From NCBI GenBank assembly GCA_964541605.1, contig CAZIQY010000096.1, positions 1 through 9,213 of the forward strand: 9,213 nt of DNA. Reading direction: 5' to 3'. The notes beneath the pieces were generated by a model. The model was not told where the DNA came from, searched no databases, and saw only the letters and a program-made list of their open reading frames with translations. This DNA is from CAZIQY01 sp964541605 (GTDB lineage: Bacteria; Desulfobacterota; Syntrophia; Syntrophales; UBA2185). Below, piece by piece: positions 1 to 7,054 of the stretch; position 1 is the first letter of the stretch; every line of letters begins with the position of its first letter. Both the position numbers and the translations under genes were made by a program.

Positions 1-103
1 AGTTTCTCACTTATAAATCCCTGTTTCCTGTCCAAACAACCCCGACCACCTCTAAGACCAGCCTTAAGAATTGCCATGTAAAGCATTGCAAATAATATAT
101 TGA
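1..103. other. Left-edge stretch with no recognised gene
   Basis: All three plus-strand frames were read. Each is closed by stop codons, and none gives the N-terminal beta-strand and first catalytic Asp expected of the PIN toxin that follows. Minus-strand frames are open in part but are not recognisable. This is probably the sequence that replaced the missing start of the PIN gene, for instance a junction with something outside the window. Confidence 0.4.
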
Positions 104-379
104 CAATATGAAATCGCAAATGCACTGATAGCAGTGAGAAGGAAAGGTCGGTTGACTGATCGAGAAGTTTTGAGGGCCTTCGATATTTCGCAAAGCATTC
201 CGGTCAGACTCCTGCCCGTAAAGATATCCGAGGCAATGAAAATAGCGGTCAAGTTTGATATCTACGCATATGACGCATTCTACATCCAGTGTTGTCTCGA
301 AACGAAGTTGCCTCTCATTAGCCTTGATACCCGTATGTGCGAGGTGGCAAAGAGTCTTGCAATAAAGATGGTGACATAA
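104..379 (+). pseudogene. VapC-like PIN-domain toxin, N-terminally truncated remnant
   Basis: The frame reads about 91 residues after an in-frame TGA at 101-103. It carries three recognisable PIN blocks in family order: YEIANAL (catalytic Glu), AYDAFYI (catalytic Asp) and LPLISLDTRM (last Asp). PIN toxins are Mg-dependent ribonucleases that usually run to about 130-145 residues. The first third, with the start-proximal Asp, is absent, and I could not find it in another frame upstream. A GTG at 134 could start an 81-residue product, but it would lack the YEIANAL block. The remnant ends 4 bp before the antitoxin gene, so the two were once a toxin-antitoxin pair with the toxin first. I infer it is inactive. 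Seen: motifs and the missing N-terminus. Inferred: the original VapC-type role. Confidence 0.6.
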
Positions 380-383
380 TCCT

Positions 384-608
384 ATGAAGATATATACCTA
401 TTCTGAAGCCCGAGAGAAGCTGGCGAGTGTCCTTGAGGAACCTAAAACCGAAGAAGTGGTTATCCGACGTCGAAAGGGTGATATGTATGCCATTATTCCC
501 CGCTCTCCCCGTCCTCGCCGTTCTCCTTTCGATGTTCCGGGTCTCGGCAAGTGTTTTACTATTCAGGAAATTATAGAGGCAATTCGGGAATCAAGAGAGC
601 GGGCATAA
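384..608 (+). CDS. Phd/YefM-type antitoxin
   Basis: This is a 74-residue protein beginning MKIYTYSEAREKLASVL, typical of prevent-host-death (Phd/YefM) antitoxins. Residues 1-45 would form the dimeric DNA-binding fold, including the basic strand VVIRRRKGD. Residues 47-73 (SPFDVPGL, then an IIEAIRESRER helix) match the toxin-binding tail seen in this family. Such proteins neutralise a partner toxin and repress their own promoter. The ATG is preceded by GGTGA at 370-374, a slightly long 9-nt spacing, and lies 4 bp after the PIN remnant. The antitoxin reads as intact while its toxin is broken, so it is probably a leftover antitoxin or acts on a related toxin elsewhere. Confidence 0.8.
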   Translation: MKIYTYSEAREKLASVLEEPKTEEVVIRRRKGDMYAIIPRSPRPRRSPFDVPGLGKCFTIQEIIEAIRESRERA

Positions 609-654
609 TAACAATGTTATTCGCCATACTGGAATGGGTTTTCAGGTGATTATA

Positions 655-1587
655 TCATATCTGTGACCAGCTGAAGGGTAAATCCTTTTCGAAATCCGGC
701 GATAATGCCGTCTCGTCCACGTCCTGAGCGAAGATCGTTTCAAAACCCATGTCGAGGGCGGCATTAACCACCCACTCATATTCCTCACGGGTAATCCTTC
801 TGCCGAGCAAGGGGTCATCTTTGACCGGGGGAACAGGGGTATACTGGGACATGAGACTCAGCGGCACGGACGTGGAAATGTGCATTTTGATGAGCTGGAG
901 GACCTCGATGCTGTTCGATATTTTCCCCGGAAGAATGAGATGGCGGATGATCAGTCCTTTCGACGCGATTCTCCCGTCCTCTTCAAGGGTGTCCCCGACC
1001 TGCCGGACCATTTCCTTTATGGATTCCACAGCATACCTCGAATAATCCTTCACGCCCGATAAACGAAAGGCATCCTGTTCATCAGCATACTTGAAGTCCG
1101 GCAGATAGATGTCCACCACGCCTTCCAGGATTCTTATTATGTCCGGATTCTCGTAACCGCTGCAGTTGTAGACCAGGGGAAGTTTCAATCCTTTTCTACG
1201 GGCGATCAGCAACGCCTCCATGATCCCGTGCAACTGGGGGGTGGGGGTCACCGGTTCGATGTTGTGGCAGCGTTGCTCCTGCAGCGAGAGCATCATGCGG
1301 GCAAGTCCAAGGCTGTCCGTCCTTTCCCCGGGAGTGCCGTGGCTGATCTGGTAGTTCTGGCAGTAGACGCATCGCAGGTTGCACGAGGAAAAAAATATCG
1401 TGCCCGCTCCATGTGTTCCCGAAATTGGGGGCTCTTCCCCGTGATGGGGAAGGGCGCTTTTTACGATGATGTCATCAGAAAGACCGCAGAATCCTTTCTC
1501 CCCTGCCGTTCTGTCGACGGAGCATTTTCTGGGGCAGAGCGTACAGCCCTTCATGACGTTGTTAAGATGTGCTATCTTTTCCTTCAC
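655..1587 (-). CDS. PflX-family radical SAM protein (COG1313-like)
   Basis: This 310-residue protein has the radical SAM cluster motif at residues 69-76 (C-NLR-C-VY-C), which binds a 4Fe-4S cluster and S-adenosylmethionine. It also has an N-terminal set of four cysteines (C15, C18, C22 and C34, in CTLCPRKC and GFCG) characteristic of the PflX group and possibly holding another metal site. Further family blocks are GEEPPISG, GTIFFSSCNLRC, LPLVYNCSGYE, VDIYLPDFKYAD and GLIIRHLILPG. The group resembles pyruvate formate-lyase activating enzymes, but its real substrate is not established. The GTG start at 1587 directly follows the TGA (1588-1590) of the patatin-like gene, so translation is probably coupled. 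The only weak ribosome site is ACGGG. A segment usually reading VTPTH reads VTPTPQLHG here, a minor divergence. Confidence 0.88.
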   Translation of the reverse strand: MKEKIAHLNNVMKGCTLCPRKCSVDRTAGEKGFCGLSDDIIVKSALPHHGEEPPISGTHGAGTIFFSSCNLRCVYCQNYQISHGTPGERTDSLGLARMMLSLQEQRCHNIEPVTPTPQLHGIMEALLIARRKGLKLPLVYNCSGYENPDIIRILEGVVDIYLPDFKYADEQDAFRLSGVKDYSRYAVESIKEMVRQVGDTLEEDGRIASKGLIIRHLILPGKISNSIEVLQLIKMHISTSVPLSLMSQYTPVPPVKDDPLLGRRITREEYEWVVNAALDMGFETIFAQDVDETALSPDFEKDLPFSWSQI

Positions 1588-2673
1588 TCAAAAGCCCGTA
1601 ATGACATCCCTGATTTTTCCGCTTTCCACAAGCTCCAGGAATTGTTCCCCCAGGGGTTCAGCCAGTTGAACGGCCTGACGCCAGTTTTCGATCCGTGCGG
1701 CAGGGTAATCGATGAAGGTTTTAAAATCATCCCTGTCCGGCACTTTCCCCCCCGGCAGCCTGGCGATGAAGTCCTCGGAAGGATAGACCATGAGGACGTT
1801 ATCCAGGATATGATCCGGTGGATGGCGGTAGGATAGCTTCTTGTCAAGCCAGCCGGGAACGATGCGCTCCTGGTGGTTGAAGAAGAGGGTAATGTCGTCG
1901 TCTTTTGGCGCGTAATGGTGGGTCAGGTGATAGTCGAACAGACCGCCGTCTCGATAGACGCCGGTGGGCGCTCCGTAGATATTTCTGACTCCCGCGATGA
2001 CCACGGGAATGGCGCCGGACGCCATGACGGCATGCTTGAAATTGATCTCCGTTAACGGGATGAAGCGGCCCCGAAAACCAGGTCTGAGACAGAAGTGCGG
2101 AGGTTTGGGCCCGTTGTAAAATACAACCCGTTCCGCAAAGTGGTAGAGATAGGACCGATTGACGGCATTTAGGAGAAAGCAGATCCCGAGGCCGATCTGC
2201 TGTACCCATTTTGTTTCTGAAGACACAAGGTTTTTTGCCCGGGCGGTGATGATGGCAAGACGGTATTTCTTGTTGGCAAGAGCAAAGGGCAGGGCGTCAT
2301 CTTCAAGGTAGGCATTCATGATGTCCTGCATGGACTGCAGGATGGTCGCCGGCGTTTCCGTTCTTTTGTAGGTTGTTGTGATGTAGGCATCCATCAGTGT
2401 GCGATAGCTCTTTTCGGGCTCCGGTTGCGTCCATGCGGCAAAACGCCATGCGCCGGCAGATGCGCCAATCAGTGTGACAGGCCTTGAATGTCCGAGAAGA
2501 TTGCTTTTCAGGAGGGTCAGGTCAAAACCCGTAGCAGCCAGCCATCTCGGACCGGTTGCGGGGGCAAAATAGGTCGTAATCCGGTCAAAATGAAAACCGC
2601 CGCCCTGTATCACCTCACGGGCGCGCTTTCCGGCTTTTATGCGGATACTATCCATTGCTGATGACCGTGACAT
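1588..2673 (-). CDS. Patatin-like serine hydrolase
   Basis: This 361-residue protein has the patatin Ser-Asp dyad: GASAG at residues 70-74 with Ser72 as nucleophile, and RDGGLFDYH with Asp242. The stretch AVMASGAIPVVIAG before the Asp block is also typical of the fold. Patatin-like proteins hydrolyse acyl esters, mostly of phospholipids. No signal peptide is visible, so a cytoplasmic or membrane-surface location is likely. The N-terminal glycine loop is unusual: GGG at 24-26 is followed by FHFDR instead of the common small/basic oxyanion-hole residues, and a TGPRWLAATGFD block lies between it and the nucleophile. It is first of a two-gene minus-strand unit with the radical SAM gene. The ATG at 2673 lacks a clear Shine-Dalgarno; Met7 is an alternative start. 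Confidence 0.8.
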   Translation of the reverse strand: MSRSSAMDSIRIKAGKRAREVIQGGGFHFDRITTYFAPATGPRWLAATGFDLTLLKSNLLGHSRPVTLIGASAGAWRFAAWTQPEPEKSYRTLMDAYITTTYKRTETPATILQSMQDIMNAYLEDDALPFALANKKYRLAIITARAKNLVSSETKWVQQIGLGICFLLNAVNRSYLYHFAERVVFYNGPKPPHFCLRPGFRGRFIPLTEINFKHAVMASGAIPVVIAGVRNIYGAPTGVYRDGGLFDYHLTHHYAPKDDDITLFFNHQERIVPGWLDKKLSYRHPPDHILDNVLMVYPSEDFIARLPGGKVPDRDDFKTFIDYPAARIENWRQAVQLAEPLGEQFLELVESGKIRDVITGF

Positions 2674-2692
2674 GAAAAAACATCAAATGACC

Positions 2693-2721
2693 TTGACACT
2701 ATCTTAGACGTTGGGTAAAGT
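2693..2721 (+). promoter_or_regulatory. Candidate sigma-70 promoter for proA-nadD
   Basis: A perfect TTGACA (2693-2698) is followed after 17 nt by TAAAGT (2716-2721), a 4/6 match to TATAAT. It would give a leader of about 110 nt before proA. Predicted by eye only. Confidence 0.4.
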
Positions 2722-2759
2722 AAATTAAACAGCAATAATATGTTTTTATCAGCTTGCGG

Positions 2760-2789
2760 TTCATACCTAAACATGGCCCGTTTTGTCAA
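2760..2789 (-). promoter_or_regulatory. Candidate sigma-70 promoter for the patatin/radical SAM unit
   Basis: On the minus strand TTGACA (2789-2784) is followed after 18 nt by TATGAA (2765-2760). It would place the start about 80 nt before the patatin-like ATG. It faces the proA promoter candidate, so the two transcripts would overlap at their 5' ends. Confidence 0.4.
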
Positions 2790-2838
2790 TCTCTATTGTT
2801 GGCAGGGATAAAGAAACACGGCATTGATTGAGGAATAA

Positions 2839-4101
2839 ATGATCATGGATGTCAGGTCTTACGTGATTGAAATCGCGGAAAACGCTAAAAGATCCGCCGG
2901 TAAACTGGCGCGCCTTTCCACTGATGTAAAGAACAGGGCGCTTCTCCACATGGCGGATGAACTGATCAGGCAAACGGATGCTCTGATCCGGGAAAATCAA
3001 AAGGATCTCGATCAAGCGAGAGACAAGGGCCTCTCCGCAGCTATGATGGACAGGCTCACGTTGAAAGAAGGCGCCGTCCTCACTATGGCGGCGGGGCTGC
3101 GGGAAGTGGCAGCACTGCCCGACCCGGTGGGAAGAGTGACTGCCATGTGGCGGAGGCCCAACGGCCTGCTCGTCGGGAGAATGAAGATTCCCCTCGGCGT
3201 CATCGGCATCATCTATGAAGCCCGTCCGAATGTGACGGCGGATGCCGCCGCTCTCTGCTTGAAATCAGGGAACGCCGTGATACTGAGAGGGGGATCGGAA
3301 GCGATACACTCAAATATCGCCATTGCCCGTATCCTGCAAAACTCCCTGAAAGAGAAAGCAGTCCCGGAAGAAGCCATCCAGGTCATTTCGACAACCGACA
3401 GGGAAGCGGTCCGCGAGATGCTGCAACTCGATGAACATATTGATCTGATTATTCCCCGCGGGGGAGAGGAGCTGATCAGGGCCGTGGTGAGCGAATCAAA
3501 GATCCCCGTGATCAAGCACTACAAAGGGGTCTGTCACATCTTTGTGGATGCGAGCGCCGATGTCGATATGGCCATCACATTATGTATGAACGCGAAGACC
3601 CAGCGCCCCGGGGTCTGCAATGCCATGGAGACCCTCCTTGTTCATCAGGATATCGCCGGCGGTTTCCTCCCCGTCATGGCGCGCCGTTTTCAGGAAGCCG
3701 GCGTCGTTCTGAAGGGCTGCGATAAAACAAGGGCCATTCTGCCGGATGTTGAGAAGGCGCAAGAGGACGACTGGTACCGGGAATATCTTGATCTCATCCT
3801 ATCCGTTCGCATCGTAAGCGGCATGGATGAGGCCGTAGCCCACATTGAAAAGTACGGTTCCCTACATACGGAATCCATCATCACCGGAAGTTATGAGAAT
3901 GCCCAGCGGTTTCTGAATGATGTGAACTCCTCCACAGTTCTTGTCAATGCCTCGACCCGCTTTAGCGACGGTTTTGAGCTGGGTCTCGGCGCAGAGATCG
4001 GCATCAGCACGACGAAGCTTCATGCCTACGGGCCGATGGGACTGGAAGAACTGACGACGAGCAAATTTATCATTTATGGAAATGGACAGGTGAGAACATG
4101 A
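2839..4101 (+). CDS. proA: Glutamate-5-semialdehyde dehydrogenase (gamma-glutamyl phosphate reductase)
   Basis: ProA reduces gamma-glutamyl phosphate with NADPH to glutamate semialdehyde, the second step of proline synthesis from glutamate. The 420 residues match the usual length. Family blocks run in order: GVIGIIYEARPNVTADAAALC (120-140), GNAVILRGGSEA, LIIPRGG, the catalytic-Cys motif TQRPGVCNAMETLL with Cys260, and the C-terminal GLGAEIGISTTKLHAYGPMG then GLEELTTSKF. The ribosome site GAGGA (2830-2834) lies 4 nt before the ATG at 2839 and 10 nt before a second ATG at 2845; either could be used and both keep the enzyme whole. nadD overlaps its end by 4 bp. The proB gene for the preceding kinase is not in this window. 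Confidence 0.97.
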   Translation: MIMDVRSYVIEIAENAKRSAGKLARLSTDVKNRALLHMADELIRQTDALIRENQKDLDQARDKGLSAAMMDRLTLKEGAVLTMAAGLREVAALPDPVGRVTAMWRRPNGLLVGRMKIPLGVIGIIYEARPNVTADAAALCLKSGNAVILRGGSEAIHSNIAIARILQNSLKEKAVPEEAIQVISTTDREAVREMLQLDEHIDLIIPRGGEELIRAVVSESKIPVIKHYKGVCHIFVDASADVDMAITLCMNAKTQRPGVCNAMETLLVHQDIAGGFLPVMARRFQEAGVVLKGCDKTRAILPDVEKAQEDDWYREYLDLILSVRIVSGMDEAVAHIEKYGSLHTESIITGSYENAQRFLNDVNSSTVLVNASTRFSDGFELGLGAEIGISTTKLHAYGPMGLEELTTSKFIIYGNGQVRT

Positions 4102-4748
4102 AATGGGGATTACTGGGAGGCACTTTTGATCCGATACACACCGGTCACCTGAGGTGCGCTGAGGAAATACTGGAAATTTTCGATCTCAACAGAATCATAT
4201 TTGTTCCCGCCTCAAAGCCTCCGCATAAAATTCACGGCGATATCACATCCTTTCATCATCGGGAGCAGATGATCACGCTCGCCATCGAGGGGAATCCTGT
4301 TTTTTCTTTCTCAGATGTGGAAAAAAGGCGGGAAAACACCTCCTACTCGGTGGAAACCGTTGAATATATTCTGAAAAAATACATGGAAAACCTGGAGCTG
4401 TATTTTATCCTGGGTCAGGACGCTTTTCACGCCATCCAGACATGGAAGGAATGGGAGAAACTTTTACTGTTATGCAATTTTGTTGTCATGACAAGGCCAG
4501 GATATGAAAACAAAGGCTTAGAAGGGATCCTTCCTGCCTCTTTTGCCTCCGGTTTTACCTATGATGATCACATAAAGGGGTTCAGAGGGCCGACCGGTCA
4601 TATCATTTTTTTCAGAGAAGTCACCTTTCTGGATATATCATCCAGCGATATCAGGCAAAGGGTGAAACAGGGGAAGTCCATTAAATTTCTCGTGCCGGAA
4701 AGCATCCGGCATTATATTGCCAAGAATTCCCTGTACAAGAATGCCTGA
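4098..4748 (+). CDS. nadD: Nicotinate-nucleotide adenylyltransferase
   Basis: NadD transfers AMP from ATP to nicotinate mononucleotide, making deamido-NAD in NAD synthesis. This 216-residue protein shows the nucleotidyltransferase signature GGTFDPIHTGH (7-17) with its ATP-binding histidines. It also has PPHK, TSYSVETVEY (81-90), FILGQDAF (103-110), the Trp-containing TWKEW, TRPGY, and the C-terminal ATP-binding SSSDIRQR (181-188). The ATG overlaps the proA stop in an ATGA arrangement, which argues for translational coupling and shared transcription. In many bacteria rsfS and rlmH follow nadD; here a TPM-domain gene follows instead. Confidence 0.96.
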   Translation: MKWGLLGGTFDPIHTGHLRCAEEILEIFDLNRIIFVPASKPPHKIHGDITSFHHREQMITLAIEGNPVFSFSDVEKRRENTSYSVETVEYILKKYMENLELYFILGQDAFHAIQTWKEWEKLLLLCNFVVMTRPGYENKGLEGILPASFASGFTYDDHIKGFRGPTGHIIFFREVTFLDISSSDIRQRVKQGKSIKFLVPESIRHYIAKNSLYKNA

Positions 4749-4779
4749 CTCGGGACGTCACCAACCATACGTGTTTTCT

Positions 4780-5577
4780 ATGATCTCGAATAATTGGATT
4801 CCGGGCGGCGAATGCAAGATTTTTCGCCTCGTCCTTTTGTGCTTTCTGGTTCTTCTTCTTGCAGTACCTTCCCTGGAAGCGGTTGAAACTTTCCCCAAAC
4901 CCGTCGGCGCAGTCAATGATTTCGCCGGGGTGATTCAGGATCAATACAAATCCAGGATGGAAGATCTGGCCCGCGAAGTGCTGGAAAAAGCGGGCACTGC
5001 CGTTGTCGTGGCCACCGTGACGAGCATCGGGGACAATGACGCGGAAGACTATGCCAACCGCCTTTACCAGGCCTGGGGAATCGGCAAAAAAGGTGAGGAT
5101 AAGGGTGTCCTGATTTTTCTTGCCGTCAAAGAAAGACGGGTTCGAATTGAAACGGGATACGGTGTCGAAGGCATTCTTCCCGATGGTCTGGTCGGTGAAA
5201 TACTCGACAAATACGTGGTGCCGTATTTGAAGCAGGGTGACTACGGAAAGGGGCTTTCTAATGCCATGATGGCCGTATCCACCGTGATAGTGAAAGACGC
5301 CGGTGTGTCTCTCACGGGACGTCCAGCCCCCGACCAGCCCGAAAAAAAGCAGACCAGGCGGGGCGGCAATATCATTCCCCTGATCATCCTTCTTCTGATC
5401 ATGATTCCTCTTCTGGGTACTAGGCAGGGGAGAGAAATGATCCCGTGGCTGCTGCTTATTTTCCTCAGTGGCAGCGGCGGCGGCAGGGGGGGCGGCTTTG
5501 GCGGCTTCGGCGGCGGCGGTTTCGGCGGCTTTGGGGGTGGGAGCAGCGGCGGCGGCGGCGCGGGGCGCGATTTTTAA
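4780..5577 (+). CDS. Secreted TPM-domain protein with Gly-rich tail (YgcG-like)
   Basis: From the ATG at 4780 this is 265 residues. Residues 1-34 form a signal peptide: K and R at 13-16, a hydrophobic core, and a probable cleavage after SLEA. The TPM domain spans about 42-172, with the family blocks VNDFAGVI, EDKGVLIFLAVKERRVRIETGYGVEG and ILPDGLVGEIL. Hydrophobic segments at about 199-213 and 222-230 may anchor it, and residues 231-262 are almost all Gly with Phe and Ser, a common ending in this family. TPM proteins are envelope proteins, some with reported phosphatase activity, and often lie beside lemA. Starts at 4741 (inside nadD) or the TTG at 4717 are possible, but they lengthen the N-terminus before the signal peptide. 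No start has a clear ribosome site. Confidence 0.85.
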   Translation: MISNNWIPGGECKIFRLVLLCFLVLLLAVPSLEAVETFPKPVGAVNDFAGVIQDQYKSRMEDLAREVLEKAGTAVVVATVTSIGDNDAEDYANRLYQAWGIGKKGEDKGVLIFLAVKERRVRIETGYGVEGILPDGLVGEILDKYVVPYLKQGDYGKGLSNAMMAVSTVIVKDAGVSLTGRPAPDQPEKKQTRRGGNIIPLIILLLIMIPLLGTRQGREMIPWLLLIFLSGSGGGRGGGFGGFGGGGFGGFGGGSSGGGGAGRDF

Positions 5578-5588
5578 AAATAAGTTCT

Positions 5589-5602
5589 TTCCCTGCAGGG
5601 AA
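5589..5602. repeat. 14-bp perfect palindrome in the TPM-nucleotidyltransferase gap
   Basis: TTCCCTGCAGGGAA is perfectly self-complementary, beginning 11 nt after the TPM stop codon. It has no loop and no following T-run, so it is not a standard terminator. It could be a protein-binding site or chance. Confidence 0.3.
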
Positions 5603-5644
5603 TTTCCACACTGCAGGCGGGGAGCGTCATAATTAGGTGAGAAA

Positions 5645-6376
5645 ATGGCAAGAATACCCAAAAGCCCGGAAGAAATTTTTCCGGCTGTTACAGAGGATTT
5701 TAAACGAATTTTCGGAAAAGACATCCTTGCTTTGATTCTTTATGGAAGCGGGGCCGCGGGAGACTATGTTCCCGGAAAATCGGATATCAATTTTCTTGTC
5801 CTCCTGACCGGGGAGGGCATGGATCATCTGGATAAGGCCGTCGATACGGTTGCCCGGTGGCGGAAGAGGAAGGTGGCCACCCCGCTTTTTATGACGGAAG
5901 AAGACATCACGTCCTCTCTTGATGCTTACCCCATCGAATTTCTCAATATGAAAGCGAATCATGTCCTTGTCTATGGTGAGGATGTACTGGGACGGATATC
6001 ATTTAAGGTGTATCCGCTGAGGTTACAGTGCGAAAGGGAACTGAAGGGGAAGATCTTTCACTTAAGAAGCGGCTTTCTTGAATCGGATGGACGGTCGAAG
6101 CGAATTCGGGAACTGATAAAGATTTCCCTGACAGCATTCATCTCCCTGTTTAAGGCCCTCCTGTTTTTGAAAGGAATTGACATACCACCGGGCAGAAGGG
6201 ATATTATTCGGGCCGTCGCGGCCGAATTTTCCGTTGATCCAGCCATCTTTCTGACTTGTACGGATATCAAGGAAGGCGTCGACCGCATCGCCGCTTCCGA
6301 CATAAAGGCCGTCTTTGAGGCCTACCTGAAGGAAATCACCAAACTCTCCCAGGTGGTTGATCGTTTGGATATTTAA
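5645..6376 (+). CDS. Nucleotidyltransferase-fold protein of unknown substrate
   Basis: This 243-residue protein has a pol-beta-type nucleotidyltransferase core near its N-terminus: LYGSGAAGDYVPGKSDINFLV (residues 32-52). It contains the GS loop (34-35) and the metal-binding position in the form D47-I-N49, where most active members have D-x-D. YPIEFLNMK (95-103) supplies a possible third carboxylate, Glu98, and the C-terminal half is helical. Relatives include antibiotic and small-molecule nucleotidyltransferases, but the substrate cannot be told from sequence. The start has a good ribosome site (AGGTGA, 4 nt before the ATG). It lies between the TPM gene and lemA in the same orientation with gaps of 67 and 31 bp, so it is probably in their operon. 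Whether the Asn abolishes catalysis is open. Confidence 0.72.
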   Translation: MARIPKSPEEIFPAVTEDFKRIFGKDILALILYGSGAAGDYVPGKSDINFLVLLTGEGMDHLDKAVDTVARWRKRKVATPLFMTEEDITSSLDAYPIEFLNMKANHVLVYGEDVLGRISFKVYPLRLQCERELKGKIFHLRSGFLESDGRSKRIRELIKISLTAFISLFKALLFLKGIDIPPGRRDIIRAVAAEFSVDPAIFLTCTDIKEGVDRIAASDIKAVFEAYLKEITKLSQVVDRLDI

Positions 6377-6407
6377 TAAATAATTCTCATAGATTTGGAG
6401 GTACGGC

Positions 6408-6983
6408 ATGACCAGCGGAAAAAGAAATCTCATCATCGCCATTGTGGTGGCCCTTGTGGTTGTCATTTCTCTGTATTCGTTTTTCAAGGGAACTTACAAC
6501 ACCTTCGTTTCCCTTGACGAGTCCGTGAAGAGCTCCTGGGCGCAGGTTGAAAACCAGCTTCAGCGGCGGTACGACCTGATCCCGAATCTGGTGGAAACAG
6601 TCAAGGGGTATGCCAAGCAGGAAAAAGATGTGCTTGTCGAGGTGACGAATGCCAGGGCGAAAGTGGGCGGCGCTGCAAATGTTCCTGACAAGATCAGCGC
6701 CAATAACGAGCTGTCCGGCGCACTAAGCAGACTGCTTGTCGTGGTGGAAAGATACCCCGATCTCAAATCCAATCAGAATTTTCTCCGGCTTCAGGATGAA
6801 CTGGCGGGAACGGAGAACCGGATTGCCGTTGAAAGAAAACGTTATAACGACGCGGTCAGGGCATTCAATGTGGCGATCAGGAGTTTCCCGGCGAATTTGC
6901 TGGCCGGGATGTTCGGATTCCAGCTTGCACCGTTCTTTGAAGCGCCTGCGACAGCCAAGGCTGCTCCCCAGGTCAAGTTCTGA
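6408..6983 (+). CDS. lemA: LemA family membrane protein
   Basis: This 191-residue protein has one N-terminal membrane segment (about residues 8-26) after a short basic stretch, then the helical LemA domain. Diagnostic blocks are YNTFVSLDESVKSSWAQVENQLQRRYDLIPNLVETVKGYAKQE (30-72), VTNARAKV, ERYPDLKSNQNFLRLQDELAGTENRIAVERKRYNDAVRAFN (114-154) and the closing FPANLLAGMFGF. This orientation puts the helical domain outside the cytoplasmic membrane. LemA function is poorly defined; the family often accompanies TPM-domain proteins, as here with one gene between. A strong GGAGG (6397-6401) sits 6 nt before the ATG. The sequence is full length and unremarkable for the family. Confidence 0.93.
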   Translation: MTSGKRNLIIAIVVALVVVISLYSFFKGTYNTFVSLDESVKSSWAQVENQLQRRYDLIPNLVETVKGYAKQEKDVLVEVTNARAKVGGAANVPDKISANNELSGALSRLLVVVERYPDLKSNQNFLRLQDELAGTENRIAVERKRYNDAVRAFNVAIRSFPANLLAGMFGFQLAPFFEAPATAKAAPQVKF

Positions 6984-6991
6984 TTTTACGT

Positions 6992-7020
6992 TTGACTTAT
7001 CAGAAAAATTCGGTTTTATT
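6992..7020 (+). promoter_or_regulatory. Candidate sigma-70 promoter for the thioesterase
   Basis: TTGACT (6992-6997), then 17 nt, then TTTATT (7015-7020). The 71-bp gap between lemA and the thioesterase gene shows no terminator, so read-through from lemA is also possible. Confidence 0.35.
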
Positions 7021-7054
7021 GTGTGCAATTTAAATCAACCAAAGGAGGCGTGTA

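Noticed and set aside
100..128. TTGACA at 100-105 as a promoter for the PIN/antitoxin pair
   Set aside because: No acceptable -10 box lies 16-18 nt downstream, and the hexamer lies at the edge of the decayed coding frame.
607..637. Small hairpins after the antitoxin gene (AATAAC/GTTATT and CCAT/ATGG)
   Set aside because: Stems are only 6 and 4 bp, and neither is followed by a good T-run, so terminator function is not supported.
1228..1836. Plus-strand open frame of 202 codons across the radical SAM and patatin-like genes
   Set aside because: It lies opposite two genes with recognisable catalytic motifs and has no domain signature of its own.
4681..5724. Long minus-strand open frame (347 codons) opposite the TPM gene
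   Set aside because: It overlaps a plus-strand protein with a clear signal peptide and TPM motifs. Its Ala/Pro-rich part is the reverse of the glycine-rich tail, and it shows no family motif.
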